From the NCBI GenBank assembly GCA_012516075.1, contig JAAYXE010000106.1, forward strand, positions 1-42,025: a stretch of 42,025 nt of DNA, read 5' to 3'. The position numbers were made by a program, and so were the translations under genes. The DNA is from Chloroflexota bacterium. GTDB lineage: Bacteria; Chloroflexota; Anaerolineae; Anaerolineales; UBA4823. Below are positions 24,701 through 32,342 of this stretch, one piece after another (the stretch's first letter is position 1; each line of letters starts with the position of its first letter). The notes under the pieces were generated by a model, which saw only the letters and a list, made by a program, of their open reading frames with translations, did no database searches and was not told the origin of the DNA.

Positions 24701-25720
24701 CTATTCGAATAGTCCGGGGTGCAGCAGGCGAGCCATCTCTTCCAGGCCGTCCACCAGCCGCGGCCCCGGGCGGGAGATCAGGTTGTCATCAAAGGTGTAC
24801 ACCCGCCCGTTCTGTACTGCGGACAGTTCCTGCCATCCGGAGCGGGCGACGACATCTTCCGGCGTCACCCCGCCCCAGGTGTAATCGCCCAGGATAATCA
24901 CGTCCGGGTCTTCCACCAGCAGGTTTTCAATGCTGATCTGGGCATAATCGCCCTGCAGAGTGCTGCCCACATTTTCACCGCCGGCCATCTCGATGATCGT
25001 TTCGATGAAGGTTCCCGGGCCAGCCGTCCAGGGAGCGCTCGGATCGGTGGAATCCAGCTCGTAGAAAACCAGCGGCCGCTCCTCGGCAGTCGCCACTTTC
25101 TCTTCCACCGCCGCAACGCGCTCCTGCAGCTCTGCAATCAGCGTTTCGGCTTCTTCCTCATGCCCGGTCAGCCTGCCCACCACGCGCAGGTTTTCATACA
25201 GGCCTTCGATCTCGGTCGGGTTGGGTAGAGCATAAACGACCAGTCCGACATTCTCAAGAGACTGGATTTGCTCCGCCGGGGTGAGCTGGCTCGCCAGCAC
25301 CAGGTCCGGTTCCTGAGCCAGCAGGGTTTCCGGGTCCAGTTCTCCCAGTTTGCCGCCAATGTTGGTGATCTCCTGAGCCTCAGGGGGGTAGTCCGAAAAC
25401 TCATCTCGTCCCACCATCTGTCCTCCGGCGCCTACGGCAAACAGTATCTCGGTATTAGACGGGGCAATGGAGATCACACGCTGTGCGGGGCCCGGCAGGC
25501 TCACTTCACGTCCCAGGCCGTCGGTCAGGGTGATAGGCTCAGCTTCCGGCTGTGGTTCAACGGGGGCTTCTTCAACCGGCTCATCCACGGTCTCAGTAAT
25601 GGCAGGCGCCTCCGTGACGGGCGCCGGTGTTGCAGTGGGGGAAGCTGCACAGGCGGCCAGGATCAGGCTGGCAGCCAGCAGCACGATGAATCGCAGTGCT
25701 AATTTTTTGTCGTTCATCAT
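24701..25720 (-). CDS. btuF: Corrinoid-binding ABC lipoprotein (BtuF/FepB type)
   Basis: A 339-residue lipoprotein. The signal peptide ends in the lipobox LAAC with Cys24, followed by a Pro/Glu/Thr linker to about residue 65. The mature part is a helical-backbone metal-complex receptor: ITLTDGLGREVSLPGPAQRV, then SIAPSNTEILFAVGAGGQMVG, then DLVLASQLTPAEQIQ, with the long linking helix between lobes. The class binds corrinoids, haem or ferric siderophores; the cobalamin riboswitch in its leader points to corrinoids. It heads an operon with the permease and ATPase. Confidence 0.92.
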   Translation of the reverse strand: MMNDKKLALRFIVLLAASLILAACAASPTATPAPVTEAPAITETVDEPVEEAPVEPQPEAEPITLTDGLGREVSLPGPAQRVISIAPSNTEILFAVGAGGQMVGRDEFSDYPPEAQEITNIGGKLGELDPETLLAQEPDLVLASQLTPAEQIQSLENVGLVVYALPNPTEIEGLYENLRVVGRLTGHEEEAETLIAELQERVAAVEEKVATAEERPLVFYELDSTDPSAPWTAGPGTFIETIIEMAGGENVGSTLQGDYAQISIENLLVEDPDVIILGDYTWGGVTPEDVVARSGWQELSAVQNGRVYTFDDNLISRPGPRLVDGLEEMARLLHPGLFE

Positions 25721-25770
25721 CTTCTGGATGTCCTTCAGATCAGAAAAATTGGTCCGGGTTAAGAATCAAA

Positions 25771-25794
25771 ATCCCCTGTCGCTGGACAGGGGAG
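25771..25794 (-). terminator. Riboswitch expression-platform terminator
   Basis: Nine-base arms TCCCCTGTC/GACAGGGGA (25772-25780, 25785-25793) with a four-base loop, followed on the minus strand by TTTTG. It lies between the cobalamin aptamer and the btuF start, the normal place for a ligand-controlled terminator. A GGAAGGAGG segment at 25828-25836 could pair with the CCTCC just ahead of the stem as an antiterminator (inference). Confidence 0.8.
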
Positions 25795-25854
25795 GAGGAA
25801 AGTATCTACTTGCTTCTACTGTTTCCACCTCCTTCCGCGAGGGCGTGGTCACAA

Positions 25855-25987
25855 CAGGTAGAGGCAGGCGTCCTGGCTTATTCTCTGGTCTGTCAGGCCA
25901 GAGAACTTACAGTTGCGGGACAGCGCCGGACTTACACCGGCTTCGCTCTTACGCCCTCCCATCCGGGGGATCGGGCACCTCTACCTG
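25855..25987 (-). ncRNA. Cobalamin (AdoCbl) riboswitch
   Basis: Read on the minus strand, P1 is CAGGTAGAGG pairing with CCTCTACCTG (25978-25987 and 25855-25864). Inside are the conserved core AAGCCGGTGTAAGTCCGGCG, the CTGTCCCGCAACTGTAA segment containing the B12-box region, and the closing AAGCCAGGACGCCTGCC. All are diagnostic for class I cobalamin riboswitches. It controls the btuF-btuC-btuD set through the terminator at 25771-25794. Confidence 0.97.
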
Positions 25988-26015
25988 AGGGTATCTATTT
26001 AATTATCAAGGTGAT

Positions 26016-26053
26016 TGCGATTAATCGCACAAGATGAGCTCGCCTTTATTATA
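26016..26053 (-). promoter_or_regulatory. -10 box and palindrome ahead of the riboswitch
   Basis: A TATAAT hexamer lies at 26048-26053 on the minus strand with no convincing -35 partner. Downstream, at about +12 to +25 of the predicted transcript, is the perfect 14-base palindrome TGCGATTAATCGCA (26016-26029). The palindrome is outside the aptamer and could be a protein operator or a small 5' protective hairpin. Confidence 0.5.
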
Positions 26054-26107
26054 CTCCAAAGCCGGGAACCGGGGGCCATGATCCCGGAACTTTTCCATTC
26101 CGTTTTT

Positions 26108-27622
26108 TTAATCCGGGTTAGCCGCCTGGTTAATCAGGCGGAACTCCTCGGCCAGTGCGGGATACAGCGCACGGTAACGCGGGTAAAAGGTTTGATAAAT
26201 ACCTGCGGCCTCGCCCGGCTGCGTGCTGCCGGTGACCTGGATCGTGTTTTCGCAGGCCTCCGGCACGCTGGCGTAATGTCCAGCGCTCACCGCCGCCAGC
26301 AGCGCTGCCCCAAAGGCTGCTCCCTCGGTGGTGTTGACCGTCGCCAGCTCTGCTTCAAGCACATCGGCCAGGATCTGGCGCCACAGCGGGCTGCGCGCCC
26401 CCCCGCCAGAGACCCGCACCTGGTGTATCTCGCCCAGGCCGGCCTGCTGGATCAGGGTAAAGCTGTCTTTCAACCCAAAGGCCACGCCTTCCAGAACAGC
26501 CCTTGTCAGGTGTTCGCGGCGGTGCCGCAGCGTCATGCCAATCCAGCCAGCGCGCGCCAGCGGATCGGGATATGGGGTGCGCTCGCCGGTCAGGTAGGGC
26601 AAAAAGAGCAGCCCGTCGCTGCCGGGTGAGACCTGTTCGGCCGCACCCACCAGCTCATCAAAGCTGACTCCCGGAGCCAGGGTGTCGCGGTACCACTGCA
26701 GGCTTCCAGCCGCGGAGAGCATCACCCCCATAAAGTGCCACTGGCCCGGCACGGCGTGGCAGAAGGCGTGCAGGCGCCCCTGCTCTTCGATGAGTGGAGA
26801 AGCCGTGGAGGCAAACACCACGCCGGAAGTCCCCAGCGCCAGTGAGATGATTCCGTGCTGCACGGCGCCCACACCCACCGCACCGGCAGCCTGATCGCCG
26901 CCGCCGGCCACTACCGGCGTGCCGGCGCGCAGCCCCGTTTCCGCAGCCGCCTGCTGGCTGATCTCTCCGGTGACCTCCGGGCCTTCATAGGTAGGAGGGC
27001 ACCATTCACGCGGGATCTCCAGGGCAGAAAGGATGTCATCCGACCAGTCGCGCCGGCGCAGGTCGAACAGGATCGTACCCGACCCGTCGGCCTTGTCCAT
27101 GGCATACTCGCCGGTCAGCCGGAAGCGCACGTAATCTTTCGGCAGCAGGAAGTGGCGCGTCCGCTCGTAGACCTGCGGCTCGTGCTGCTGCACCCACAGG
27201 ATCTTCGGTGCGGTGAACCCGGTCAGTGCGTCATTGCCGCAGATCTGGATCAGCCGTTCACGCCCCAGCCGTGAACGGATCTCATCGCACTGTGGGCCGG
27301 TGCGCTGGTCGTTCCACAAGATCGCCGGGCGCAGCACCTCGCCGCTTTCATCCAGCATCACCAGGCCGTGCATCTGGCCGGTCAACCCCACTGCTGCCAC
27401 TGCTTCTCCGGAAACGCCGGCCTGCGAAAGCGCCAGACGGATGCTGCTGCAGGCACCGTCCCACCACTCCTGCGGGCTCTGCTCCGACCACAGCGGGCGG
27501 GGCGTGGACAGCGTCAGCGCTGTCGTTGCGCTGGCTACAACCCGGCCCTCCGGGTCGATCAGCAGTGCTTTGGCACCCGTGGTTGAAATATCGATTCCGA
27601 GCAGCAGACTCTGGGCCGACAT
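26108..27622 (-). CDS. xylB: Xylulokinase
   Basis: A 504-residue FGGY-family kinase. The N-terminal phosphate loop is GIDISTTGAKALLID. GLTGQMHGLV and AILWNDQRTGPQ are the xylulokinase segments that separate it from glycerol kinases. The adenosine-binding GGGARSPLWRQILADV and the LPYLTGERTPYPDP segment are also present. It phosphorylates D-xylulose to xylulose 5-phosphate for the pentose phosphate pathway. No xylose isomerase or transporter is adjacent, so it may belong to another locus or act on a related ketose. The ribosome binding site GGAAGGGAAGG follows a GCCCC-GGT-GGGGC hairpin (27638-27650). It has its own promoter. Confidence 0.93.
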   Translation of the reverse strand: MSAQSLLLGIDISTTGAKALLIDPEGRVVASATTALTLSTPRPLWSEQSPQEWWDGACSSIRLALSQAGVSGEAVAAVGLTGQMHGLVMLDESGEVLRPAILWNDQRTGPQCDEIRSRLGRERLIQICGNDALTGFTAPKILWVQQHEPQVYERTRHFLLPKDYVRFRLTGEYAMDKADGSGTILFDLRRRDWSDDILSALEIPREWCPPTYEGPEVTGEISQQAAAETGLRAGTPVVAGGGDQAAGAVGVGAVQHGIISLALGTSGVVFASTASPLIEEQGRLHAFCHAVPGQWHFMGVMLSAAGSLQWYRDTLAPGVSFDELVGAAEQVSPGSDGLLFLPYLTGERTPYPDPLARAGWIGMTLRHRREHLTRAVLEGVAFGLKDSFTLIQQAGLGEIHQVRVSGGGARSPLWRQILADVLEAELATVNTTEGAAFGAALLAAVSAGHYASVPEACENTIQVTGSTQPGEAAGIYQTFYPRYRALYPALAEEFRLINQAANPD

Positions 27623-27760
27623 GCATCCTTCCCTTCCGCCCCGGTGGGGCTGTCAATTGTATGGTTCACGGAGTTCGATTTCGGATGAGACTTCTGGGAG
27701 AAGCAGGGCGGATAAAAGCTGGAAAAGCTTCGCCGCGCCCGGTCATCCCCAGATGTTCCC

Positions 27761-27789
27761 ATTCTATACAGCCGTAAATCGCCTGTCAA
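27761..27789 (-). promoter_or_regulatory. Consensus promoter for xylB
   Basis: TTGACA (27784-27789) and TAGAAT (27761-27766) on the minus strand with 17 bases between. The -35 box overlaps the last codons of the EamA transporter gene. The predicted leader is about 130 bases. Confidence 0.8.
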
Positions 27790-28730
27790 TATTCAGACAT
27801 ATCCCGTGCGGGCGTCTGTACCCGGTTGACCAGCCACACCCCCAGCAGGATCAACCCGCCGCCCAGCGCTGATATCCAGGCCAGCCGCTCATCCAGCACC
27901 AGCGCGGCGACGACCATCGCCACCAGAGGTTCCATATACAGGAAAGCGCCTACCTGTGTCGCGGCGATCGCCTGCAGACCGTCGTACCAGAAAACGTAAG
28001 CCAGCCCGGAACAGGCTGCGCCTAGAAAAAGGATGCTCACCCAGCCCCCTGCGCTGAGGCGGATAATTTCCTGAGGCCCGCCCTGTACGAAGAAGAGCAG
28101 GGAAGTGAAAATCCAGCCCGTCAGCATTACGAAGAACATCATGCGCGCAGCCGGATGGCGCTGCAGCATACTGCGCGAAAGCACCGAAAAGACAGCCCAG
28201 TTTGGAGCGCTGATCAGGATCAGCAGGTCGCCGCTGGCCACGCTCCGGCCGCTGAACAGGCCCTGCAGGTCGCCGCGCGTGACGACCAGCAGCACCCCCA
28301 CTCCGGCGATCAGGATCCCCAGCACGCGCAGCAACCCCAGCCGCTCCTTCAAAAAGAGCCAGCCGAGCAGCGCGATGAACACCGGTGTGGTGGCCACAAT
28401 CCAGGCCGTCGTGGAAGCCTGCGCGGTCTCCAGCCCGGTGGACTGCAGCCACTGGTGGAAGGTGATGCCCAGAAACCCCAGCAGGGAAAAATACAACCCC
28501 GTCTGGCGGTCGGGCAAGGCGAACTGGCTGCGAGCCAGCACCGCCGCCCCCAGGATCGCCACGCCGATCAGAAAGCGCAGCCACACCACCGTCACTGGTG
28601 AGACGTCCTGCAGCGCCACCTTGGTGGCAATAAATGAGGCGCCCCAGACTACGACGGAAAAGGTCACCTTCGCATACGCTGCCCTTCTTGATCCTGGGGG
28701 TGAAGAATGCAGTTGCATTTGACCGCTCAC
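27786..28730 (-). CDS. DMT-superfamily transporter, EamA type
   Basis: A 314-residue membrane protein with ten predicted membrane segments arranged as two EamA repeats (about residues 18-145 and 160-300). Repeat marks are VVWGASFIATKVAL in the first half, and SGLAYVFWYDGLQ with YMEPLVAMVVAALVLDERL in the second. Members export metabolites, amino acids or toxic compounds; the substrate is unknown. Its start overlaps the TetR stop by four bases, so it is the probable target of that regulator, together with the membrane protein gene upstream. Confidence 0.9.
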   Translation of the reverse strand: MSGQMQLHSSPPGSRRAAYAKVTFSVVVWGASFIATKVALQDVSPVTVVWLRFLIGVAILGAAVLARSQFALPDRQTGLYFSLLGFLGITFHQWLQSTGLETAQASTTAWIVATTPVFIALLGWLFLKERLGLLRVLGILIAGVGVLLVVTRGDLQGLFSGRSVASGDLLILISAPNWAVFSVLSRSMLQRHPAARMMFFVMLTGWIFTSLLFFVQGGPQEIIRLSAGGWVSILFLGAACSGLAYVFWYDGLQAIAATQVGAFLYMEPLVAMVVAALVLDERLAWISALGGGLILLGVWLVNRVQTPARDMSEY

Positions 28731-29308
28731 TTCCCCTTCGCTGTCCCCTCCAGAAAGATCTCTACCAGCTGCAGCGCCAGTTCAGGGCCAGGCGGCAGGA
28801 TCAGTGGGAACTCCGGATAGAAATAAGGGTACAGCATCCCCAGCAGCGCCCAGGTGACGACCTGCGGGTCCATCTGGCGCAGTTCGCCGGCGGCCATCCC
28901 GTGTTCCAGGATGGCCTGCACCCGGCGAATGAATTTTTCTTCGTAAAGACGGTTGAATGTTTCGCGCGCTTTTGGGCTCAGGTGGGCCATATCCTGACTG
29001 GCGACCCGCATCCCAGCGCGCTCTTCATAGGGTTGAGAAAATATGGTGAGCACCAGGCGCCGCAGGCGTCCGGCCGTGCTTTTCTCCTCCTGGACGATGC
29101 GTTCGATTTCGGCTTCCAGCGCCTCCAGGTAGGAGCTCAGGACCGCCAGGAACAGGCTCTCTTTATCCTGAAAGTGATAATACAGGGCTGCCTTCGAGAC
29201 GCCCACGACTTCAGCAATCCGGCGCATGGACAGCCCGTGATACCCGTATTCACTGAACAGCTGCCTTCCGGCGGCGATGATCCGGCTGCGAACGTCCAGG
29301 TCATTCAA
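28727..29308 (-). CDS. TetR/AcrR family transcriptional regulator
   Basis: A 193-residue repressor-type protein. The DNA-binding helix-turn-helix is residues 10-56 (GYHGLSMRRIAEVVGVSKAA then LYYHFQDKESLF, the TetR signature). The remainder is a helical ligand and dimer domain. It is the middle gene of a three-gene operon that starts with a palindrome of TetR-operator type at the transcription start, so autoregulation is likely. The effector is probably a compound exported by the EamA protein (inference). Confidence 0.92.
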   Translation of the reverse strand: MNDLDVRSRIIAAGRQLFSEYGYHGLSMRRIAEVVGVSKAALYYHFQDKESLFLAVLSSYLEALEAEIERIVQEEKSTAGRLRRLVLTIFSQPYEERAGMRVASQDMAHLSPKARETFNRLYEEKFIRRVQAILEHGMAAGELRQMDPQVVTWALLGMLYPYFYPEFPLILPPGPELALQLVEIFLEGTAKGK

Positions 29309-29342
29309 GCTTGCTAACCACCCCTGGCGCCTGGCACCAGGT

Positions 29343-29789
29343 TTACAGGCGAATCAGCGGTCGAGACCAGGGAATGGCCACCAGGATCGCCAGCAGTGAA
29401 AGCAGCGTCCAGATCGCCAGCCTGCGGAATTTAGACGTATCGGTATCAGCCCGCCGGGCTAAGACCGTCCCCAGGTGGGCCAGAACGACCGCCACCAGCA
29501 TGGTAAAGGGATGATCGAAGAGGAAGAAGCGCAGATCGGGGACGCCCATCGCCTGCCCGAAGTTCCCCAGATTGGGGCTGGTCAGGTCGCTGAACACGAA
29601 ATACAGCATCAGCCCTACCAGGAACTGGACGTCCAGAGCGATGGTGTAGAAAGACCCCAGCCGGCGGTCCAGCGGCTGCCAGTTCCGGTTCCCCAGCCAG
29701 CCGGACAGGCCGCGTATCACAGCCGCCAGCCCCAGAATCAGGATCACCCAGCGTAAAAGATTATGGATAATCAGCAGAATTTCGTACAT
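29343..29789 (-). CDS. Four-helix membrane protein of unknown function
   Basis: A 148-residue protein with four predicted membrane helices (about 5-27, 50-68, 92-109 and 124-143). His9 in the first helix (LLIIHNLLRWVI), His93 (FDHPFTM) and His106 (VVLAHLGTVL) lie in or next to helices. That spacing is similar to small haem-b or copper-membrane proteins, but no diagnostic signature is seen, so this is only a possibility. It is the first gene of the TetR-controlled operon and lies directly downstream of the consensus promoter and operator. I do not recognise the family with confidence. Confidence 0.75.
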   Translation of the reverse strand: MYEILLIIHNLLRWVILILGLAAVIRGLSGWLGNRNWQPLDRRLGSFYTIALDVQFLVGLMLYFVFSDLTSPNLGNFGQAMGVPDLRFFLFDHPFTMLVAVVLAHLGTVLARRADTDTSKFRRLAIWTLLSLLAILVAIPWSRPLIRL

Positions 29790-29863
29790 GTTGAAATGCC
29801 TCCCTAATATATGGTTGTCATCTGACAGGTTTCGATTGTGTTTTTTTCCGTTCCCCCCGAAAA

Positions 29864-29883
29864 CTGACTGACCGGTCGGTCAG
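29864..29883. promoter_or_regulatory. TetR-type operator palindrome
   Basis: A 20-base palindrome with one mismatch, CTGACTGACC/GGTCGGTCAG, centred on the ACCGGT core common in TetR-family sites. It lies immediately after the -10 box of the promoter at 29888-29916 on the minus strand, covering the predicted start of transcription. The TetR gene of the same operon is the likely binder. Confidence 0.8.
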
Positions 29884-29887
29884 GGGC

Positions 29888-29916
29888 ATCATAACAAAAC
29901 CGGACGGGTCTGTCAA
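29888..29916 (-). promoter_or_regulatory. Consensus promoter of the TetR operon
   Basis: TTGACA (29911-29916) and TATGAT (29888-29893) on the minus strand, 17 bases apart. Predicted start is near 29880, inside the operator. Confidence 0.88.
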
Positions 29917-30020
29917 CCGCTTTTTGTGATACGATTCAAACCACCGGAGAATACGCTGAAACACTGCGGGGACACTGCACAATCACCCACCCATCCAGTT
30001 CAAATCCATCATGAGGCCCT

Positions 30021-31373
30021 ATGTTCGAGCTACCCGATTCCGAAATCCTTCCTCTTTCCCTCGAGCACACCTTCTGGACCTGGTCAGCACAGGCTAAAGT
30101 AACTCCCATTCCGGTCACGCGTGCAAAAGGCGTCTACTTCTGGGATGCAGACGGCAAGCGCTACCTGGATCTCAACTCCATGGTGATGTGCGTCAACATC
30201 GGCCACGGCGATGAGCGCGTCATCGAGGCCATGGTGCAGCAGATCCGCGAGCTGCCCTTTGCCGGCCCGCCGATGGCCACCCGCCCGCGCGCCATTCTGG
30301 GCCGCCTCCTGACCGAGATCACCCCTGGGGATATCGATCACTTTCTCTTTACCCTGGGCGGGGCCGATGCCAATGAAAACGCGGTCAAGCTGGCGCGTGC
30401 CTACACCGGTCGTCACAAGATCCTCACCCGCTACCGCTCCTATCACGGGGCGACCGCCGGCGCCATGGCCCTCACCGGAGACCCGCGCCGCTGCGCCTGG
30501 GAGCCGAACCTGATGCCCGGTGTGGTCCACTTTCTCGACCCCTACCGCTACCGCTCCACGATGCACCGCACCGTGCCCGATATCTCCGAAGAGGATTTCT
30601 GCCTGGATTACCTCAACCATCTGGAAGAGATCATTCAGTATGAGGGCCCGCACACGATCGCCGCGATCCTGATGGAGAGCGTCACCGGCACCAACGGCGT
30701 GATCATTCCGCCGGAAGGCTACATGCAGGGAGTGCGCGAGATCTGCGATCGCTACGGCATCCTGATGATTGCCGATGAGGTCATGAGCGGCTTCGGGCGC
30801 ACCGGAGAATGGTTTGCCGTTAATCACTGGGGGGTGGTTCCAGACATTATCACCATGGCAAAAGGCCTCACCTCCGCGTATGCGCCGCTGGGTGCGGTCG
30901 GTATGCGCCCCCAGATCGCAGAAGCCTTCGCCGATAGAACCTTTGTCAGCGGCCTGACCTACAACTCACACCCCGTCTCGCTGGCGGCTGCCATTGCCAA
31001 CATCCGCGTCATGCAGGAAGATCGCCTGGTGGAGCGCTCCCGGGAAATGGGCAAAGTGCTGCGCCGCATGCTCGCCGACCTCGGCGAACAGCACCCCTCG
31101 GTCGGCGAGGTGCGTTCGATCGGCTTGTTCGGCATTATCGAGCTGGTGCGCAACCGGCGCACGAAGGAACCGCTCGCGCCGTTCAACGGCACCAGCCCCG
31201 AGATGATCGCCATCAAGGATTATCTGCTCGAACACGGCGTGTACGCCACCACACGCTGGCACAATGTGCTGGTCATCCCCCCGCTGATCATCACCGAGGA
31301 GCAGCTCGCCGAAGGCTTTGCCGTGCTCGACCAAGCCCTGGAGATCGCCGACGACGCCGTCCAGGGGTCATAA
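30021..31373 (+). CDS. Class III PLP-dependent aminotransferase
   Basis: A 450-residue aminotransferase of subgroup III (omega-amino acid, ornithine and taurine-type). The cofactor lysine is Lys281 in ITMAKGLTSAYAPLG, with the phosphate or pyridine-binding ADEVMSGFGRTG (251-262, Asp252) and the FTLGGADANENAVKLAR segment. The protein begins with HTFWTWSAQAK, similar to taurine:pyruvate and beta-alanine-type enzymes, so the amino donor may be an omega-amine. The actual substrate cannot be fixed. GAGG lies four bases upstream of the ATG. It is transcribed alone, divergent from the TetR operon, and is followed by a GC-rich hairpin at 31401-31453. Confidence 0.9.
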   Translation: MFELPDSEILPLSLEHTFWTWSAQAKVTPIPVTRAKGVYFWDADGKRYLDLNSMVMCVNIGHGDERVIEAMVQQIRELPFAGPPMATRPRAILGRLLTEITPGDIDHFLFTLGGADANENAVKLARAYTGRHKILTRYRSYHGATAGAMALTGDPRRCAWEPNLMPGVVHFLDPYRYRSTMHRTVPDISEEDFCLDYLNHLEEIIQYEGPHTIAAILMESVTGTNGVIIPPEGYMQGVREICDRYGILMIADEVMSGFGRTGEWFAVNHWGVVPDIITMAKGLTSAYAPLGAVGMRPQIAEAFADRTFVSGLTYNSHPVSLAAAIANIRVMQEDRLVERSREMGKVLRRMLADLGEQHPSVGEVRSIGLFGIIELVRNRRTKEPLAPFNGTSPEMIAIKDYLLEHGVYATTRWHNVLVIPPLIITEEQLAEGFAVLDQALEIADDAVQGS

Positions 31374-31400
31374 GGCACTTCCGGCATCACAAATGCAAAA

Positions 31401-31453
31401 CGCCGTGCCCTTTCAGATTACCGAACAACAATATTTGCTGTAAGGGCACGGCG
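31401..31453 (+). terminator. Hairpin after the aminotransferase gene
   Basis: Perfect 12-base arms CGCCGTGCCCTT/AAGGGCACGGCG (31401-31412, 31442-31453) with a 29-base loop. No T-run follows, so it may be a factor-dependent terminator or 3' stabiliser. Its left arm carries the GCCGTGCCC word that recurs at 31521 and 31738. Confidence 0.6.
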
Positions 31454-31771
31454 GTGCGTCGAGATTAAGTTTTCTTCTCCCGGGTGACTGTCAAGATTGT
31501 CCCACTGCTTCTCTCTGCGCGCCGTGCCCCTTGACGATGGCGCAACGGAACCACAGAGAACAAGAGCCCTGATTCCTGAATCCAGGCATTCAAAAACTGT
31601 CCATATCGCTTCGTGCGAACTTCTGCTCACCCTCAGTATATAGAGCAGTATTTTTGCTTTCAGGACAGCGCTGCGGCGAGATCTGGCTTTCATCCTCCTG
31701 GTTACATTCAATATGGGTCCGCTGCTGTTCGCTGTGAGCCGTGCCCCATTGCCCTTGTGAGGATGGGGCAC
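31402..31771. repeat. Degenerate GCCGTGCCC repeats with hairpins
   Basis: The 9-10 base word GCCGTGCCC(C) occurs at 31402, 31521 and 31738. The last two copies are each preceded by CTGCT-rich sequence and followed by a GATGG or GAGGATGG, so they look like diverged copies of one 40-50 base unit. The third forms its own 9-base-pair stem GTGCCCCAT/ATGGGGCAC (31741-31749, 31763-31771). No convincing gene is present; short frames here have unusual composition. Confidence 0.5.
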
Positions 31772-31834
31772 GCGTTGCACCAGGCCGCATCCCGAGTGAT
31801 CGGGCGGCGCAGCGCCATATCTCTATTGCTGTCG

Positions 31835-32057
31835 TAAAAAAAGGGAAAGCCGGTGAGGTATATACAGGTGGGAGCCAGCTAACCCGACCTGCGTCTCACC
31901 GGCTGCCTGGCCTGGGAGCAAGGACTCGTCGTGCCCATTTTCGCGGGAGTTCTACCGTCCCCCAGGTCTCGCCAGCTGCTGTCCAAAGCAGGAAACGCTG
32001 CGAGCGTCTAACAGGGAGACAGCCGCCGGCTTTGAACACACCTGATTTCTCAGGAGG
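31835..32057 (-). ncRNA. Candidate structured small RNA, about 220 nt
   Basis: Read on the minus strand, the element starts with a CCTGA-GAAA-TCAGG hairpin (32041-32054). It continues with GCTGTC...GACAGC enclosing an ACGCT/AGCGT hairpin, then a long arm CTGG-GAGA-CCTGGG...CCCAGG-CCAG with inner GGAC/GTCC. It ends in AGCCGGTGAG/CTCACCGGCT (31848-31857, 31895-31904), then TTCCC and seven T. A 5' AAAGCCGG (32026-32033) could instead pair with CCGGCTTT (31846-31853), closing the whole molecule as a 188-base unit and excluding the terminator stem. A promoter lies just upstream. No gene follows on this strand. It does not match tmRNA, SRP RNA or RNase P hallmarks; a 6S-like RNA is conceivable by length. 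Confidence 0.6.
31840..31904 (-). terminator. Intrinsic terminator of the candidate RNA
   Basis: Ten-base perfect arms AGCCGGTGAG/CTCACCGGCT with an inner CAGGT/ACCTG stem, followed on the minus strand by TTCCC and a run of seven T. Confidence 0.72.
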
Positions 32058-32063
32058 TACCTG

Positions 32064-32091
32064 ATTCTAGTATATATAAATATCGACTGAA
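32064..32091 (-). promoter_or_regulatory. Candidate promoter of the structured RNA
   Basis: TTCAGT (32086-32091) and TAGAAT (32064-32069) on the minus strand, spaced 16 bases, in a very A/T-rich patch (32060-32130) that contrasts with the GC-rich surroundings. The -10 is good and the -35 is weak. Confidence 0.5.
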
Positions 32092-32156
32092 TTGCACTAT
32101 TAATTTTATGTGAGAATTTTATCGGCCTGACTGAGCGGGCCGCTTCAACCGGGTAT

Positions 32157-32205
32157 CCAGCGGAACAACCGCGCTGCGCTATTCCCGGGTATACCCGCTA
32201 AGCCC
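32157..32205. other. GC-rich self-complementary patch
   Basis: On the minus strand CCGGG..AGCG...CGCT..CCCGG forms an interrupted hairpin, next to the palindrome GGGTATACCC (about 32192-32201). The stretch between the A/T-rich promoter patch and the terminator at 32292 holds no gene. Confidence 0.4.
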
Positions 32206-32291
32206 GGCGCATTATCCTGGATCCTTGCACGAAAAACCTGCCCCTGTGTGTCGGGATGATCACACTGGCGCAGACTGAACGCAGCACGGTT

Positions 32292-32327
32292 AAAAACAAA
32301 ACCTGCCTGCATCTTCCGCAAACAGGC
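32292..32327 (-). terminator. Terminator after the second Mo operon
   Basis: GCCTG/CAGGC arms (32305-32309, 32323-32327) followed on the minus strand by AGGTTTTGTTTTT, 16 bases past the stop of the 573-residue protein gene. The stem is short but the T-rich tract is strong. Confidence 0.6.
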
Positions 32328-32342
32328 CCATCATCAACAGCC

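Noticed and set aside
31418..31780. 120-codon frame on the minus strand across the GCCGTGCCC repeats
   Set aside because: No ribosome binding site, repeat-derived composition and no family resemblance.
31835..32057. Candidate RNA as RNase P, tmRNA or SRP RNA
   Set aside because: The GAGGAAAGUCC and ACAGAA elements of RNase P, the tRNA-like end of tmRNA and the GGAAG/AGCA SRP loop are all absent. 6S-like remains open.
32140..32205. tRNA-like look on the minus strand (GCGGG acceptor-like end, AGCGCAGCGCGGTT)
   Set aside because: No T-arm GTTCGAATC, no plausible anticodon arm and total length near 64 bases; described instead as a self-complementary patch.
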